15,429 nucleotides of DNA from Candidatus Aminicenantes bacterium UBA4085 (GTDB lineage Bacteria > Acidobacteriota > Aminicenantia > Aminicenantales > UBA4085): assembly GCA_002383325.1 (NCBI GenBank), contig DFYJ01000017.1, positions 1 to 15,429 of the forward strand. Reading direction: 5' to 3'. The position numbers were made by a program, and so were the translations under genes. The notes under the pieces were generated by a model. It saw nothing but the letters and a program-made list of their open reading frames with translations. It made no database searches and was not told where the DNA came from. Shown one piece after another: positions 13,753-15,429 of this stretch (its first letter is position 1; every line of letters begins with the position of its first letter).

Positions 13753-14268
13753 TTATGGCATCTTGACGGCGATGTCGATCAAGGATGGCATCTTGAGGGA
13801 CAGGAAGTCGACGATGTCCTTCTCGCCCTTTTCCAGGTTGTAGTACAGGAAGGCGTCTTTGAGGGTGTTGTCCTTGGCGAAAACGTGCTTGCCGCGGTTC
13901 TCGCCCAGGTAGCCGTTGGCCGACCCGAAGAGTCGGACGTCCTTGTCCCTCAGAGCCAGGAAACGGGGATTGATCGCCGCCATCTTGGCCGCGTACTTTT
14001 CGTAAAGCGCATCCAACTGGGGCTTGAGGACCGAGGCCTCGGGCTTGTCCTTGGTCAACCCGACGGCTTCGGCCACGGCTTCGTCGAAGAGGCCGAGAAT
14101 CTCCTTGGCGATCAAAACGCCTTCGTCGTCGGCGGCGGGAGCGGCCTGGGTCGCCGGGGGCTGGGGCTGAGGCGCAGCGGCCTGGTCGGCGGCCGGCTTG
14201 TCCTTGCCGCCGCAAGCGGCCAGCATAACGGCGAATCCGAGGAGCAGAATCAGGGTTGCTTTTTTCAT
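13753..14268 (-). CDS. lipoprotein of unknown function
   Basis: This 171-residue protein has a clear lipoprotein signal: a basic start (MKK), a hydrophobic core and a lipobox LAAC with Cys19 as the lipidated residue. Gly follows the Cys, so no inner-membrane retention signal is seen and outer-membrane sorting is likely. A Lys/Pro/Gln/Ala linker occupies about 22-48. The remaining 120 residues look mostly helical and hold no cysteines, hemes or motif I recognise. The C-terminus has two short KMP repeats. AAAGGAG precedes the ATG. It sits between two Gfo/Idh/MocA genes with gaps of 24 and 41 bases, so it probably belongs to the same export-related operon. I do not assign a function. Confidence 0.8.
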   Translation of the reverse strand: MKKATLILLLGFAVMLAACGGKDKPAADQAAAPQPQPPATQAAPAADDEGVLIAKEILGLFDEAVAEAVGLTKDKPEASVLKPQLDALYEKYAAKMAAINPRFLALRDKDVRLFGSANGYLGENRGKHVFAKDNTLKDAFLYYNLEKGEKDIVDFLSLKMPSLIDIAVKMP

Positions 14269-14292
14269 ATCGAGCTCCTTTGGCTCATACCT

Positions 14293-15429
14293 TCAGACGA
14301 GCGGGGTGACGCCGGGAACGGCCGGCGGATCGACCGGGTTGGGCCCGAAGGCCATGGTCTTGGGCGTCAAGTCCAATTGGGAGGCGCTCATGACCCAGTC
14401 CCAGGAGATGGCCCGGCCGGTGTAGGCGCTCATGCGGCCCATGATGGCGCAGAGGGTGCTCTCGGCGACTTGGCGGCCTTCGTTGAGGGGCTTTCCGGCC
14501 CGGATGCTTTCGATCAGGTCGGCGTGCTCCTGCTCGTAGGGATTGCGCTCCTCGCCTTCGAACTTCCAGGGCCGATCGCCCTTGATTTCGCCGTAGCCGA
14601 AGGCCACGCCTTTGGTTCCGATGATCTTCTCCTCGACCCGCTCGGCGCAGCCTTTGGTCTGGCGGCAATAGCTGGCCACCCGGACGCCCTCGGGGTATTC
14701 GAACTCGACGGCGAAGTGATCGAAGATGTTGCCGTACTCCGGCTCGACGCGGACCTGGCGGCCGCCCATGCCGACGGCTGTCTTGGGCGGGGCTCCGATG
14801 GCCCAGTTGACCACGTCGATGTTGTGGACATGCTGCTCGACGATGTGGTCGCCCGAAGTCCAGGAGAAGTAGAGCCAGTTGCGGCAGTGCCATTCCATCT
14901 CGGACATGGCCGGCTCTTTCTTGATGACCCACAGGTCGCCCTGGTTCCAGTAGCACTGGGCGCCGACGATCGTCCCGATCTGGCCGTCCTGGATGCGCTT
15001 CATCAGCTCCAGGTAGCGCCTCTGATGGCGGCGCTGGGTCCCGGCCACGATGGCCAGGCCCTTCTGCTTGGCCAGGTCCGAGGCGGCGATGATGGTCCGG
15101 ATCCCGACCGGGTCGACGGCCACCGGCTTTTCCATGAACACGTTCTTGCCGGCCTCGATGGCGGCCTTCAGGTGGATGGGCCGGAAGCCGGGCGGAGCGG
15201 CCGTGACGATATGGTTGACCTGGGGCAGGGCCAGCAGGCTTCGGTAGCCGTCCAGGCCCGTGAAGCAGGTCTCGGGGGTGACCTCGACCTTGTCGGCGTG
15301 CTTCTCCCGCAGCTTCCTCAGGCTGGATTCGATGCGGTCTTGGAAAGGATCGAAAAGGGCCACGATCTCCACCCCGGGGGCGGCGTCCAGGGCGTTGATG
15401 GCGGCTCCGGTGCCGCGGCCGCCGCAGCC
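14293..15429 (-). CDS. Gfo/Idh/MocA family oxidoreductase (5' end outside window)
   Basis: 378 codons are visible; the start lies beyond the right edge. The visible sequence opens inside the Rossmann glycine motif (GCGGRGTGA), so only the signal or extreme N-terminus is missing. An internal GTG near 15370-15372 is not the start, because the coding pattern continues upstream of it. Family motifs follow: VFMEKPVAVDP with the EKP lysine, GTQRRHQRRYLELMKRI, and SGDHIVEQHVHNIDVVNW, the catalytic His/Asp region of the exported subfamily. Whether it carries a Tat signal cannot be seen, though similar proteins usually do. It is first of the visible operon, 24 bases before the lipoprotein, and differs clearly in sequence from the other exported member, so the two probably act on different substrates or steps. 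Confidence 0.9.
   Translation of the reverse strand, partial: GCGGRGTGAAINALDAAPGVEIVALFDPFQDRIESSLRKLREKHADKVEVTPETCFTGLDGYRSLLALPQVNHIVTAAPPGFRPIHLKAAIEAGKNVFMEKPVAVDPVGIRTIIAASDLAKQKGLAIVAGTQRRHQRRYLELMKRIQDGQIGTIVGAQCYWNQGDLWVIKKEPAMSEMEWHCRNWLYFSWTSGDHIVEQHVHNIDVVNWAIGAPPKTAVGMGGRQVRVEPEYGNIFDHFAVEFEYPEGVRVASYCRQTKGCAERVEEKIIGTKGVAFGYGEIKGDRPWKFEGEERNPYEQEHADLIESIRAGKPLNEGRQVAESTLCAIMGRMSAYTGRAISWDWVMSASQLDLTPKTMAFGPNPVDPPAVPGVTPLV

Noticed and set aside
13757..13793. Direct repeat ATGGCATCTTGA near the end of the lipoprotein gene
   Set aside because: It lies at the C-terminus of the coding frame and reflects a repeated Lys-Met-Pro peptide; no sign of an attachment site.
13712..14215. 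N-terminal extension of the Tat oxidoreductase to 608 residues
   Set aside because: It overlaps the lipoprotein gene, and the Tat signal would become internal.
1..15429. CRISPR array, tRNA, rRNA, insertion sequence or phage genes
   Set aside because: Looked for regular spaced repeats, cloverleaf-like segments, transposase or integrase motifs and found none.

Overview
The window is high-GC bacterial chromosomal DNA with closely packed genes, clear AGGAGG-type ribosome binding sites and sigma-70-like promoters. It holds several Gfo/Idh/MocA oxidoreductases (two with visible Tat signals), a lipoprotein, an exported HEAT-repeat protein, an NrfHA nitrite reductase and an ECF sigma cassette. This mix fits a Gram-negative, carbohydrate-degrading bacterium with anaerobic respiration. 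An Acidobacteriota/Aminicenantia-like lineage is my guess from gene style only; no rRNA or phylogenetic marker is present.

Layout. (1) 1-2197, minus: a sugar isomerase/epimerase-like TIM-barrel gene followed by a Tat-exported Gfo/Idh/MocA oxidoreductase that runs off the left edge, driven by a strong promoter at 2260-2288 with a repeat-rich leader. (2) 2356-3144, plus: a divergent alpha/beta hydrolase, meeting tail to tail a cytoplasmic Gfo/Idh/MocA dehydrogenase (3145-4320, minus). (3) 4449-5102, plus: a CCG-domain (HdrB/GlpC-like) iron-sulfur protein, divergent from the dehydrogenase with overlapping promoters. (4) 5240-7442, plus: an ECF sigma factor, a one-TM putative anti-sigma protein and a 440-residue membrane-anchored protein with a pseudopilin-like C-terminus, all translationally overlapped. 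The sigma gene carries a +1 frameshift between regions 2 and 4. (5) 7448-7710, minus: the tail of a truncated alpha/beta hydrolase, abutting the promoter of an isoprenylcysteine-methyltransferase-family membrane gene (7783-8388, plus). (6) 8431-10257, minus: nrfH and nrfA; nrfA is interrupted by an in-frame TAA. (7) 10389-15429, minus: a four-gene run of Gfo/Idh/MocA (cut by the right edge), lipoprotein, Tat-exported Gfo/Idh/MocA and exported HEAT-repeat protein.

How the parts work together. The oxidoreductase and isomerase clusters at both ends look like periplasmic and cytoplasmic steps of sugar or glycoside oxidation, substrate unknown. NrfHA would move quinol electrons to nitrite. The sigma cassette looks like a self-contained envelope-signalling unit. 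Three genes between 5240 and 9714 are visibly broken or truncated, so either this stretch is decaying or the assembly has base errors there. There is no clear mobile element, CRISPR array, tRNA or rRNA, and no unexplained stretch above 300 bases.
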